A DNA stretch of 64,000 bases from NCBI RefSeq assembly GCF_039975415.1, contig NZ_JBDWHD010000013.1; one strand, given 5' to 3'. The position numbers and the translations under genes are program-made. Position 1 is the first letter of the stretch. Each line of letters opens with the position of its first letter. This DNA is from Ascidiaceihabitans sp039975415. Its GTDB lineage: Bacteria > Pseudomonadota > Alphaproteobacteria > Rhodobacterales > Rhodobacteraceae. Under the pieces are notes generated by a model. It saw nothing but the letters and a program-made list of their open reading frames with translations, ran no database searches and was not told the origin of the DNA. This document shows positions 25,041-33,018 of this stretch, one piece after another.

Positions 25041-26516
25041 TTAATTGGTGGTACCTTTGCGGCTTGTCACATTCACAAACGCATTGAAAATTACAGTGCC
25101 GTCATAGTTCCCGATGTCCGTCAGGGGCTGATTTGGGTCTGTGGCGACGGCGCCCAATGCAGCCATCAGCGCGTTGTCACCGGACAGGCGGGCCATAGCA
25201 TCCTGATGGGCCGGTAACGGTTTAAACTGGGTAAACTGCGGCGGCATCACAGTGTCCAACGTCAGATCGTGTTTGCGCAATACGCGCCGCAGTTCTTTTT
25301 CTGTAAACAGCCCCCCCACACCTTGGTGTTTGATACCGTTCAGTACTGTTGTGCGGGCCACCGACGCATCCAACGCCGCGCGTAGCCCCATCAGATCATC
25401 ATCCATTTCGCCTGAAAACAGCCCCGCATGTGCCGCACCGATCGCACCCTCCGGACGCGGACCTGCGGCAAGGTCGGTGTGACCGGATTGCGCAAGAATT
25501 TCTTCAACCTCAAAGCGTCCGTTGTTGGCATTGGGATCATCAAGGATCATACGCAAAAGCATTCCGGCGCCGTAGGCTTCTTGTACATGGACCACACCGT
25601 CAGCGGCCAATACGCGCTTTAGTTCATGAAACAAGGCGTCGCGGTCCATGCGAAACAGTGTTTGGCCATCCAGCCAGACGCCGTCAAAACTGTCATCGGC
25701 AAATGGCAGTGGTTTTAATGGGTCCAGCTGTGTCGCTTTCGCTTCTATTCCGAAACGGGACACCACCGATGTCATGAAGTCGCCTTTGACACGGGAAAAG
25801 TCCGCCGCTTCAAAATGTGGATTAGCTTCAGCCAAAAACGGCGACACCAGCGCATTGCGCAATCCAATTTGCAAGACGCGACCAATTTGGAAAAACCTGT
25901 GTTTGCTGACCCGGCGCCGGTAAAACATAGTTTTGTCTTTGAAAAGGCGCACGGTTCTTCCGTTCGGTTTTAAAAACCGCATCTCACTCAAACCTTCACC
26001 GATCTCGTTCAGATCGCCGCGAAAAACGTCTTCTCGCAGTTTGCCTTCAATCGAGTGGTACAGCTTGCGTGTTTCGGTCTGCGCTTTACGCCGCCAATCG
26101 TAATTGTTCACAGCGCGTTTGTTCGATCGCACACAAATATCACAAAAGGGCACTGCGTCCGTGGTGCCCATTCCGCCACGCATGCGTTGCATAAATGGAT
26201 GGTTCCACATCTGGTCTTCTTTGTGAAAGTCTTCCGTTGTGGGCCAATCAAATCGCGGCAGACGGATCGGAAAATCAGAACAAACCTTCGTTCGGTTGTC
26301 CCGCAACACGATATCCAAACGGTTCCATGGATATGTGCACCGCGGATCTTCGCCACGCGCAATCTGGCGGCCAAATTCTTTGGAAATTTCCCCTGAATGG
26401 CGGTACTTCAGATATTTTTCCTGATTTCGATCTTTGACCGTTGGCCGCGGCGTATCTTCGGCTTCAGAAGCGGCCGTATCTGTTGCAACTTCGGGCTGTT
26501 TTTCGTCTGAAGACAT
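25041..26516 (-). CDS. SPASM-like domain fused to a SAM-dependent methyltransferase
   Basis: A 491-residue protein with no radical SAM CxxxCxxC motif of its own. After an acidic N-terminus, residues 60-128 look like a free-standing SPASM iron-sulfur domain: CTYPWNRLDIV (Cys60), VCSDF (Cys79), the MWNHPFMQRMR block and FCDICV (Cys125, Cys128). Residues about 230-330 resemble a class I methyltransferase (DPLKPLPFADDSFDGVWLDG, then ELKRVLAADGVVHVQEAYG). The C-terminal 150 residues are unassigned. It begins 13 bases after the radical SAM gene. I infer the two proteins act together, the SPASM-like clusters serving the radical SAM enzyme. The substrate is not evident. Confidence 0.7.
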   Translation of the reverse strand: MSSDEKQPEVATDTAASEAEDTPRPTVKDRNQEKYLKYRHSGEISKEFGRQIARGEDPRCTYPWNRLDIVLRDNRTKVCSDFPIRLPRFDWPTTEDFHKEDQMWNHPFMQRMRGGMGTTDAVPFCDICVRSNKRAVNNYDWRRKAQTETRKLYHSIEGKLREDVFRGDLNEIGEGLSEMRFLKPNGRTVRLFKDKTMFYRRRVSKHRFFQIGRVLQIGLRNALVSPFLAEANPHFEAADFSRVKGDFMTSVVSRFGIEAKATQLDPLKPLPFADDSFDGVWLDGQTLFRMDRDALFHELKRVLAADGVVHVQEAYGAGMLLRMILDDPNANNGRFEVEEILAQSGHTDLAAGPRPEGAIGAAHAGLFSGEMDDDLMGLRAALDASVARTTVLNGIKHQGVGGLFTEKELRRVLRKHDLTLDTVMPPQFTQFKPLPAHQDAMARLSGDNALMAALGAVATDPNQPLTDIGNYDGTVIFNAFVNVTSRKGTTN

Positions 26517-26529
26517 GCTGTACCCTCTT

Positions 26530-27420
26530 TCAAAATGCCGGAAGTGGCTGGGTCAACCGGATGTTGTGAATGCGGCATTCCGATTCAAATTCTTCAAATT
26601 TTTTCAACGCGTGCGCCTTGTCGTGGGACGCCACATCATCTTTGGTTAAGAGCTCTCGGCTTTTGATGGGTTCGGGTACTTTCAATTCAATGATACGACA
26701 GCCCGTAAATCCGATACTTTTCAACAAAGCCGGCAGTTCAGGCAATTCGTCCAAATTGTGTTTGTTCAGAACATAACCCGCCTGCAATTCGGGGTGTGCC
26801 CGACCTTGTCGCGCTTTTTCTTCCTGAATACGTTCAAGATTGCGCAAAATCCGGTCCCACTTTAACGGTGGCATCAGGAATTCGTATGTCTCTTTTCGTG
26901 CAGCGTTCAAGGAAATGATCATCAAATTCAAATTTGATACCAAAACCGGCAGCAGGCGGTCAGACACCAAAGACACATTGGTCGTCAAATGCATGTTGAT
27001 GTGAGGCGCGTTGTCCCGAACAATTTCAAAAATCTCTTCGATTTCGGGATGAATCAAAGGTTCACTTAGCCCGGCGTTGGGGAAGAAAGAACGCACATAC
27101 TTCAACCATTTGGCACGGCGCAGATCGTCTGCTTTGATCATGTTGGCCGTTGATCGTTCCGGCGCATATTGGCAAAATGCGCAGCGTGCGTTGCAGACAT
27201 CGTTCAAGCCCACGTGCAGCTGGGTCGGGAAAGATTTCACCTTGGCAATGCCCAAGTAAGCTTCCCAAGCCACCAACCTGTTGTTGATCTTTATGTGCTC
27301 GGGCGACGGTGGCGCGTCTTCTTCCAGCGCCTGCTCCATAGCCGCAAGGCTTTCTTCGTAGGTCCCGGGCGGCACAGGTTTGTTACCGCGCTGCGCTTTG
27401 ATGGCCTCTAGGTCGATCAT
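26530..27420 (-). CDS. radical SAM enzyme lacking its own SPASM domain
   Basis: A 296-residue radical SAM protein. The cluster-binding motif is CNARCAFC (Cys76, Cys80, Cys83) after the strand QLHVGLNDV. SEPLIHPEIEEIF provides the SAM-ribose region, and TTNVSLVSD and IISLNAARKETYE are the later barrel strands. The C-terminus ends after a helical, Cys-poor stretch, so auxiliary clusters are absent. The next gene supplies a SPASM-like domain. No precursor-peptide gene is visible nearby, so a RiPP role is only one option beside cofactor, lipid or RNA modification. Confidence 0.85.
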   Translation of the reverse strand: MIDLEAIKAQRGNKPVPPGTYEESLAAMEQALEEDAPPSPEHIKINNRLVAWEAYLGIAKVKSFPTQLHVGLNDVCNARCAFCQYAPERSTANMIKADDLRRAKWLKYVRSFFPNAGLSEPLIHPEIEEIFEIVRDNAPHINMHLTTNVSLVSDRLLPVLVSNLNLMIISLNAARKETYEFLMPPLKWDRILRNLERIQEEKARQGRAHPELQAGYVLNKHNLDELPELPALLKSIGFTGCRIIELKVPEPIKSRELLTKDDVASHDKAHALKKFEEFESECRIHNIRLTQPLPAF

Positions 27421-27454
27421 ACGTTTCTCTCAAAGTGCAAAATCAATCAGGCGC

Positions 27455-27500
27455 CAAAAAAGAACCGCCCCCTAAATCAACATAGGGCGGTTCTTTTTGC
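27455..27500 (-). terminator. bidirectional terminator between the SulP gene and the radical SAM gene
   Basis: AAGAACCGCCC (27460-27470) pairs perfectly with GGGCGGTTCTT (27485-27495). T-runs follow on both strands. On the minus strand it ends the SulP transcript. Only about 35 bases separate it from the radical SAM start, which leaves little room for a separate promoter. Confidence 0.85.
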
Positions 27501-27569
27501 TTTTCCATCCTGAAAAAAGGGCTGTTCAGCATCCTAAGCGAAATGTCACTTGTGCCTTTTACGCCTCAG

Positions 27570-29234
27570 TCAGTGCCCGCCTAAAATACCAGTACGTACT
27601 TGATAGTTTACGGCGATTTCGTAGTCAGGATCATCATCACTGTCGATCATCAAATGCCCTGCTTTGGTCAACAACTGATGGCAATCGCGGCTCAGGTGGC
27701 GCAATTGAATGCGTTTACCGGCTGCCTCGTATTTACCTGCAACTGCTTCGATCGCTTGCAAGGCAGATTGGTCCACGACGCGACTGTCTGCAAAATCCAC
27801 GATGATTTCTTTGGGGTCACCTGCAATGTCAAACATTTCAACAAATCCATCGGATGAACCAAAAAACAACGGTCCCTGGATCTGATACACTTTTGCACCT
27901 TCGGGCGTGGTGTATGATTTGGCGTGGATGCGGCGCGCATTGTTCCACGCGTAGGCCAAAGCACTCACAATCACACCGACAACAACAGCTACAGCCAAGT
28001 CTTTGTAAACAGTGACAACAGTAACCAGCAGGATAACAAATGCATCCGTCAAAGGGACTTTGCGCAAAATTGTCAAAGAATTCCAAGCAAAGGTGCCGAT
28101 CACCACCATGAACATCACCCCGACCAAGGCCGCCAGCGGGATAAGTTCGATGACAGACGATCCCACCAGAATGAACAGCAACAAGAACACAGCCGCCGCA
28201 ATGCCTGCAACACGCGTGCGGCCACCTGATTTCACGTTAATCATGGACTGGCCGATCATTGCACAGCCCCCCATACCGCCAAAAAAGCCTGTCACGGTGT
28301 TTGCAACACCTTGAGCAATACATTCTTGCGATGCACCACCACGCGAATTTGTCATGTCACCGACCAAATTGAGGGTCAAAAGCGATTCAATCAGTCCAAT
28401 AGCCGCAAGGATCACAGCATAAGGCAGAATGATATACAGCGTCTCAAGCGTGAACGGCGCAAGCGCTGTCCCATAGAGCCCCAAGCCGTCCCCAAACGGA
28501 TTGTGAAACGGCGGAAACGTACCTGAAATCCCGTCCGGTGTCAGGTCGCCAACACGTGGCACATCCATGCCTGTGAAAATAACAATAGCCGCGACAATGC
28601 CGATGCCGGCCAACGGGGCGGGGATTAGCTTTGTTATGCGTGGCATCACCCAAATGATGGCCATGGTGCACACAACCAAAGCCAACATCAGATACAAAGG
28701 CCCGCCAGACAACCATTCGCCGCCACCCATGCCGTGGCCCGTGTTTTCCATAGTTCCAGGCACTTTGAACTGCCCCAATTGCGCCAGGAAGATCACAATC
28801 GCCAAGCCATTGACGAACCCCAACATCACGGGATGGGGCACAAGCCGAATGAACTTGCCCCACTGCATGATCCCCGCGAAAATCTGCAAAAGCCCCATCA
28901 AAACGACAGTGGCAAACAGATATTCCACACCGTGCTGCGCGACCAAAGCCACCATAACAACAGCCAAGGCGCCAGTCGCTCCGGAAATCATGCCTGGCCT
29001 GCCACCAAACAAGGCCGTGATCAGCCCCACCAAAAAGGCCGCATAAAGCCCCACCAACGGATGCACACCCGCGACAAAAGCAAATGCCACAGCTTCGGGA
29101 ACGAGTGCCAAAGCCACAGTTAGCCCCGACAGCAGCTCAATCCGCAGTCGACTGGGCGTAAACCCTTCCCCTGCGTTCCACCGCAAATCGGTGACGTCCA
29201 TGTTCTTCGTAAATGCAGCCAAAGTCGCGCGCAT
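27570..29234 (-). CDS. SulP-family anion transporter with STAS domain
   Basis: A 554-residue inner-membrane transporter. About 12-14 hydrophobic segments include the SulP signature region (LTVALALVPEAVAFAFVAGVHPLVGLYAA in pieces). The C-terminal 110 or so residues form a cytoplasmic STAS domain (IQGPLFFGSSDGFVEMF, then IIVDFADSRVVDQSALQAIE in pieces). Members carry sulfate, bicarbonate or other anions with H+ or Na+. The substrate is not readable from sequence, and no sulfate-assimilation genes are adjacent. The gene ends at the strong terminator at 27455-27500. Confidence 0.92.
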   Translation of the reverse strand: MRATLAAFTKNMDVTDLRWNAGEGFTPSRLRIELLSGLTVALALVPEAVAFAFVAGVHPLVGLYAAFLVGLITALFGGRPGMISGATGALAVVMVALVAQHGVEYLFATVVLMGLLQIFAGIMQWGKFIRLVPHPVMLGFVNGLAIVIFLAQLGQFKVPGTMENTGHGMGGGEWLSGGPLYLMLALVVCTMAIIWVMPRITKLIPAPLAGIGIVAAIVIFTGMDVPRVGDLTPDGISGTFPPFHNPFGDGLGLYGTALAPFTLETLYIILPYAVILAAIGLIESLLTLNLVGDMTNSRGGASQECIAQGVANTVTGFFGGMGGCAMIGQSMINVKSGGRTRVAGIAAAVFLLLFILVGSSVIELIPLAALVGVMFMVVIGTFAWNSLTILRKVPLTDAFVILLVTVVTVYKDLAVAVVVGVIVSALAYAWNNARRIHAKSYTTPEGAKVYQIQGPLFFGSSDGFVEMFDIAGDPKEIIVDFADSRVVDQSALQAIEAVAGKYEAAGKRIQLRHLSRDCHQLLTKAGHLMIDSDDDPDYEIAVNYQVRTGILGGH

Positions 29235-29423
29235 GCCTAATCCTGTCAGTGCAAGGGGTTTTCCGTTGTTTTGCTGGCCCTAACGGGTTTTACAGCCCTT
29301 GTGAACCCTCACACACCGCGCAGCGATACCAAGCGCAGGTAAATACCCCATTTAGACAGGTGGTGTATTCCCAATCCGGTCGATTTTGATAGCATCGCGC
29401 AAAGTATTTCCAAGGAGCCATCT

Positions 29424-30920
29424 ATGGCGCATATTCGCACCCTTTCCGCGCTGGAAGATCTTGGGTTAACCCCCGCTGAACAAGCGCTTTTGCAGGCCTG
29501 CGAAACCGGATCCGAATGTGCCTTGGAGGGCGGCAGCTTGCCGGACATAAATATGCCGCAGCACGCGCGGGAAATCCGGGCCGAAGTCTTGAGGTTTTTG
29601 ATCATTGGCGGTTGCGATGCTTGCGCCTTTCATGAGGCAGGCGTGGTTCTGAAAGGCGCAGTAATCACCGGGGAACTGGATCTGAACTATTGCAAAGCGC
29701 CAGGTGCGATTGACATCCAGAACTCTGTTTTTGAACAAAAAATCAAAGCTGTAGGACTGCGGTCGGAACTGATCAATTTTGACGGGTCACATTTGAACGG
29801 CCTTGACGCGCAAGGGATGGCGATCACCGGAAGCGTGCTGATGCGCAGCACCCGCCACACCCGCAGCATTGAAATGAACGGTGCGACGGTCGGTGGGCAA
29901 TTGTCTTTGCGCAAAGCCATCCTGAACGTCACATCCAAAAACGCCATCACTGGGCAAAACATCCACGTAGAGGGACACATGATCCTGCATGGCCTGCAAG
30001 CCAATGCAACACTGTATCTAATGAGTGGCGTCATCGGCGGTCAGATCAATTTTCGTGACAGCACTTTTGGGTCGGAGGAAGGCACTGCATTGCAGGGGCA
30101 AAGCCTGACGGTGCATGATATGATGATCTGGAAGAACGTCACGGTCACAGGTGGCGCGATCCAGTTTCTATCTGCCAAGTTTCAAAGCATTTCGACAGAT
30201 TTCGAAAACTGGCCCGGTCAGGGTGACTTGAAAATTGACGGTATGGTTTACGATCGGATCAGCGCGTCAAAAACCGGCGCAGACGAATTTCTGGCGTGGT
30301 TGGCCAAAGGCAGCAAACACAAAGGCACTTTCCGCCCGCAGCCCTACACGCAATTGGCCAAGGTGCTGCACGACATGGGGCATGACACCACCGCCCGCAA
30401 GGTTCTGGAAAAACGCGAAGAACTGCTGCGTGAAGATGAACGTCGCAAGATGGGGGTTTGGGCCCCTTTGCACTATGTGTTTGCTGACAAAGCCTTGAAG
30501 CATTTGATCGGGTACGGTCATCGCCCCTTCAAAAGCCTTTGGGCGCTGGCCTTCCTGATCCTGGCTGCCATCGCCCCTGCCCACTTCGCATGGGATGAAG
30601 GCAGTATGACACCCAATTCGCCTGTGATCTTAAATTCACAAGGGTGGGCTGCGCACTTAGACGCCCACAACCCTGCTGACAGCTGGTCTGCCAAGGAAGC
30701 GGCCGGGCAGGATTGGGAAACATTCAACCGTTATGCCTATGGTTTCGATGTGGTTATTCCAATCATCAACTTCGGCCAAACTGACGCATGGGCCCCTTCG
30801 ACAAACCGCGGATGGTGGGGCCAACAACTTTACTGGTTGCGGTGGGTTTTGGCCGTTGCAGGGTGGATCGTGTCCGCTTTGGGGGCCGCAGCCATCACAG
30901 GGTTGATCCGCCGCGACTAA
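29424..30920 (+). CDS. beta-helical repeat protein with C-terminal membrane anchor
   Basis: A 498-residue protein. Residues about 70-270 contain short repeats with alternating small and hydrophobic residues (GAVITGELDLNYC, GMAITGSVLMRS, GATVGGQLSLRKA, GVIGGQINFRDS), which suggest a right-handed beta helix. A helical segment follows (TQLAKVLHDMGHDTTARKVLEKREELL in pieces). The C-terminus has two hydrophobic segments (LWALAFLILAAIAPAHFAW and LRWVLAVAGWIVSALGAAA). The layout recalls proteins annotated as membrane-associated oxidoreductases, although no redox motif is seen. Function unknown. It is likely anchored in the inner membrane. Confidence 0.75.
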   Translation: MAHIRTLSALEDLGLTPAEQALLQACETGSECALEGGSLPDINMPQHAREIRAEVLRFLIIGGCDACAFHEAGVVLKGAVITGELDLNYCKAPGAIDIQNSVFEQKIKAVGLRSELINFDGSHLNGLDAQGMAITGSVLMRSTRHTRSIEMNGATVGGQLSLRKAILNVTSKNAITGQNIHVEGHMILHGLQANATLYLMSGVIGGQINFRDSTFGSEEGTALQGQSLTVHDMMIWKNVTVTGGAIQFLSAKFQSISTDFENWPGQGDLKIDGMVYDRISASKTGADEFLAWLAKGSKHKGTFRPQPYTQLAKVLHDMGHDTTARKVLEKREELLREDERRKMGVWAPLHYVFADKALKHLIGYGHRPFKSLWALAFLILAAIAPAHFAWDEGSMTPNSPVILNSQGWAAHLDAHNPADSWSAKEAAGQDWETFNRYAYGFDVVIPIINFGQTDAWAPSTNRGWWGQQLYWLRWVLAVAGWIVSALGAAAITGLIRRD

Positions 30921-30983
30921 TACGCTTTTCAATCCGGTTTCAATCCATACACTCGTGCCAAATCAGGTTTCAGGAGACACCCC

Positions 30984-31856
30984 ATGACAAAAACCAAAAT
31001 CGCTGTGATCGGCGGCTCGGGTATCTATGATATCGACGGATTGGAAAATGCCGAATGGGCTGCCGTTGATACCCCATGGGGTGCACCTTCTGATCAAATT
31101 CTGACGGGTGTGTTAAACGGCGTCGATATGGCGTTTTTACCCCGTCACGGGCGCGGGCACATACACAGTCCGACAACCGTGCCCTACCGCGCCAACATCG
31201 ATGCCCTGAAGCGGATCGGCGTCACAGATGTAATTTCAGTCTCCGCCTGCGGCAGCTTTCGTGAACAGATGGCCCCCGGTGATTTTGTTATTGTGGATCA
31301 ATTCATTGATCGCACCTTTGCGCGGGAAAAATCCTTTTTCGGAACCGGATGTGTGGCCCATGTCAGTGTGGCGCACCCCACCTGCCCGCGCCTGTCAGCC
31401 GCCTGCCTTGCAGCCGCGATCGATGCAGGGATCACAGTACACGACGGTGGCACCTATCTGGCGATGGAAGGGCCACAGTTCTCGACGCTTGCAGAAAGCA
31501 AAATGTATCGCGAGGTCTGGGGCGCGGATGTCATTGGAATGACCAATATGCCAGAGGCGAAACTGGCCCGCGAAGCAGAGCTTTGCTATGCGTCAGTGGC
31601 CATGATCACAGATTACGACAGTTGGCACCCGGACCACGGCGAAGTTGATGTGACCCAGATCATCCAGACTTTGATGGGCAACGCCGACAAAGGCCGCGAC
31701 ATGGTGAAACGGTTGCCTGATTTGTTGGGGGCCACCCGCGAAGATTGCCCGCATGGCTGCGACAAGGCGTTGGAATACGCCATTCTGACAGGGCCCGATG
31801 CCCGTGATCCTGCGCTGATGGCCAAACTGGATGCTGTGGCGGGACGGGTTTTATGA
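30984..31856 (+). CDS. mtnP: S-methyl-5'-thioadenosine phosphorylase
   Basis: It splits methylthioadenosine into adenine and methylthioribose-1-phosphate. The 290-residue protein has the PNP/MTAP family marks IAVIGGSGIYDI at the start, LPRHGRGHIHSPTTVPYRAN (phosphate and ribose binding), EGPQFSTLAES and GMTNMPEAKLAREAE. AGGAGA lies upstream of the ATG. It leads a three-gene operon with overlapping ends whose last gene, apt, can reuse the adenine released here. Confidence 0.96.
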   Translation: MTKTKIAVIGGSGIYDIDGLENAEWAAVDTPWGAPSDQILTGVLNGVDMAFLPRHGRGHIHSPTTVPYRANIDALKRIGVTDVISVSACGSFREQMAPGDFVIVDQFIDRTFAREKSFFGTGCVAHVSVAHPTCPRLSAACLAAAIDAGITVHDGGTYLAMEGPQFSTLAESKMYREVWGADVIGMTNMPEAKLAREAELCYASVAMITDYDSWHPDHGEVDVTQIIQTLMGNADKGRDMVKRLPDLLGATREDCPHGCDKALEYAILTGPDARDPALMAKLDAVAGRVL

Positions 31857-32476
31857 CATTTGACCTTTGGTTGACCTTTTGCGCGGCCTCCATGGCGCTG
31901 CTTTTGATCCCAGGCCCCACTGTTTTGCTTGTGCTGAGCTACGCGCTAAGCAAGGGACGCTCAGTTGCCGTGGCCTCCGCTGCCGGCGTGGCCCTTGGGG
32001 ATCTGATCGCAATGAGCGCTTCATTGGCAGGACTTGGGGCCCTGGTATTGGCGTCGGCCACCGCGTTCACTGTGTTGAAATGGGTCGGTGCGGCCTATCT
32101 GATCTGGCTTGGGATAAAATTGATGCGCTCTGCGCCATCCGCCGGATTGGGTGTTCCGCAGGCCGAGGTCACAGCCAAAAGCGTCTTTGGTCACACAGCA
32201 GCCGTAACTGCACTTAACCCCAAGTCCATCGCATTTTTTATCGCGTTCGTTCCGCAATTCGTCACGCCCGAGGCGCCTTTGTTGCCGCAGTTTGCCATAT
32301 TGGTGGCAACCTTTGTGGGTCTTGCAGCCGCCAACGCCTTGGCCTATGCGCTTCTGGCCGACAAGATGCGGCATATGGTTGGGCAACCACATATCATCAC
32401 TTGGCTTACACGCGCAGGCGGGGCGACATTGGTCGCGATGGGCCTTCTTACCGCCACGCTCAGGAGAGCTGCATGA
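31853..32476 (+). CDS. LysE/RhtB-family amino-acid exporter
   Basis: A 207-residue membrane protein with about six hydrophobic segments. It opens with the family start LLLIPGPTVLLVLSYALSKGR and GVALGDLIAMS, and contains ALNPKSIAFFIAFVPQFV. Such proteins export amino acids or derivatives. Its ATG overlaps the mtnP stop (ATGA), and its stop overlaps the apt start likewise. The placement suggests export of a by-product of methionine or purine salvage, but the cargo is unknown. Confidence 0.92.
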   Translation: MTFDLWLTFCAASMALLLIPGPTVLLVLSYALSKGRSVAVASAAGVALGDLIAMSASLAGLGALVLASATAFTVLKWVGAAYLIWLGIKLMRSAPSAGLGVPQAEVTAKSVFGHTAAVTALNPKSIAFFIAFVPQFVTPEAPLLPQFAILVATFVGLAAANALAYALLADKMRHMVGQPHIITWLTRAGGATLVAMGLLTATLRRAA

Positions 32477-33003
32477 AAACTGTTCAGGATTACATCCGCA
32501 CCATCCCCGACTTTCCCCACGAAGGGATCATGTTTCGGGATGTAACTACTTTATTCGCCGATCCACGCGGATTCCGTTTGGCGATTGATCAGCTGTTGCA
32601 CCCGTATGTGGGCCAGCAGATTGACAAAGTGGTTGGGCTGGAAGCACGAGGGTTTATCTTGGGCGGAGCAATCGCGCATCAGCTTAGTGTGGGTTTTGTG
32701 CCGATCCGCAAAGCTGGCAAATTGCCCGGCAAAGTTATCTCGCAGGCTTATACTTTGGAATACGGTGAAGCCGTGATGGAAATTCACGACGACGCCGTGC
32801 AACCGGGTGAAAAAATTCTGGTTGTCGACGATCTTCTGGCAACAGGCGGCACCGCGGCAGCTGGCATTCAGCTTTTGGAACAATTGGGTGCAGATATTCT
32901 GTCTTGTGCCTTTGTGATTGACCTGCCTGAGCTGGGGGGCCGTAAAAAACTGGAAGCCATGGGGATGGATGTATCTGTGTTATGCGAGTTTGAAGGCGCT
33001 TAG
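32473..33003 (+). CDS. apt: adenine phosphoribosyltransferase
   Basis: It makes AMP from adenine and PRPP. The 176-residue protein has the family start VQDYIRTIPDFPHEGIMFRDVTTL (in two blocks), GLEARGFILGGAIA, and the PRPP-binding loop VVDDLLATGGTA. The ATG at 32473 with AGGAG upstream overlaps the lysE stop. In this operon it recovers the adenine produced by MtnP. Confidence 0.97.
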   Translation: MKTVQDYIRTIPDFPHEGIMFRDVTTLFADPRGFRLAIDQLLHPYVGQQIDKVVGLEARGFILGGAIAHQLSVGFVPIRKAGKLPGKVISQAYTLEYGEAVMEIHDDAVQPGEKILVVDDLLATGGTAAAGIQLLEQLGADILSCAFVIDLPELGGRKKLEAMGMDVSVLCEFEGA

Positions 33004-33018
33004 GGTCAGAACCCACAT

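Noticed and set aside
24999..27569. RiPP precursor peptide gene near the radical SAM pair
   Set aside because: I looked in the gaps at 24999-25040, 26517-26529 and 27421-27569 and found no short frame with a ribosome-binding site. A precursor elsewhere in the genome is not excluded.
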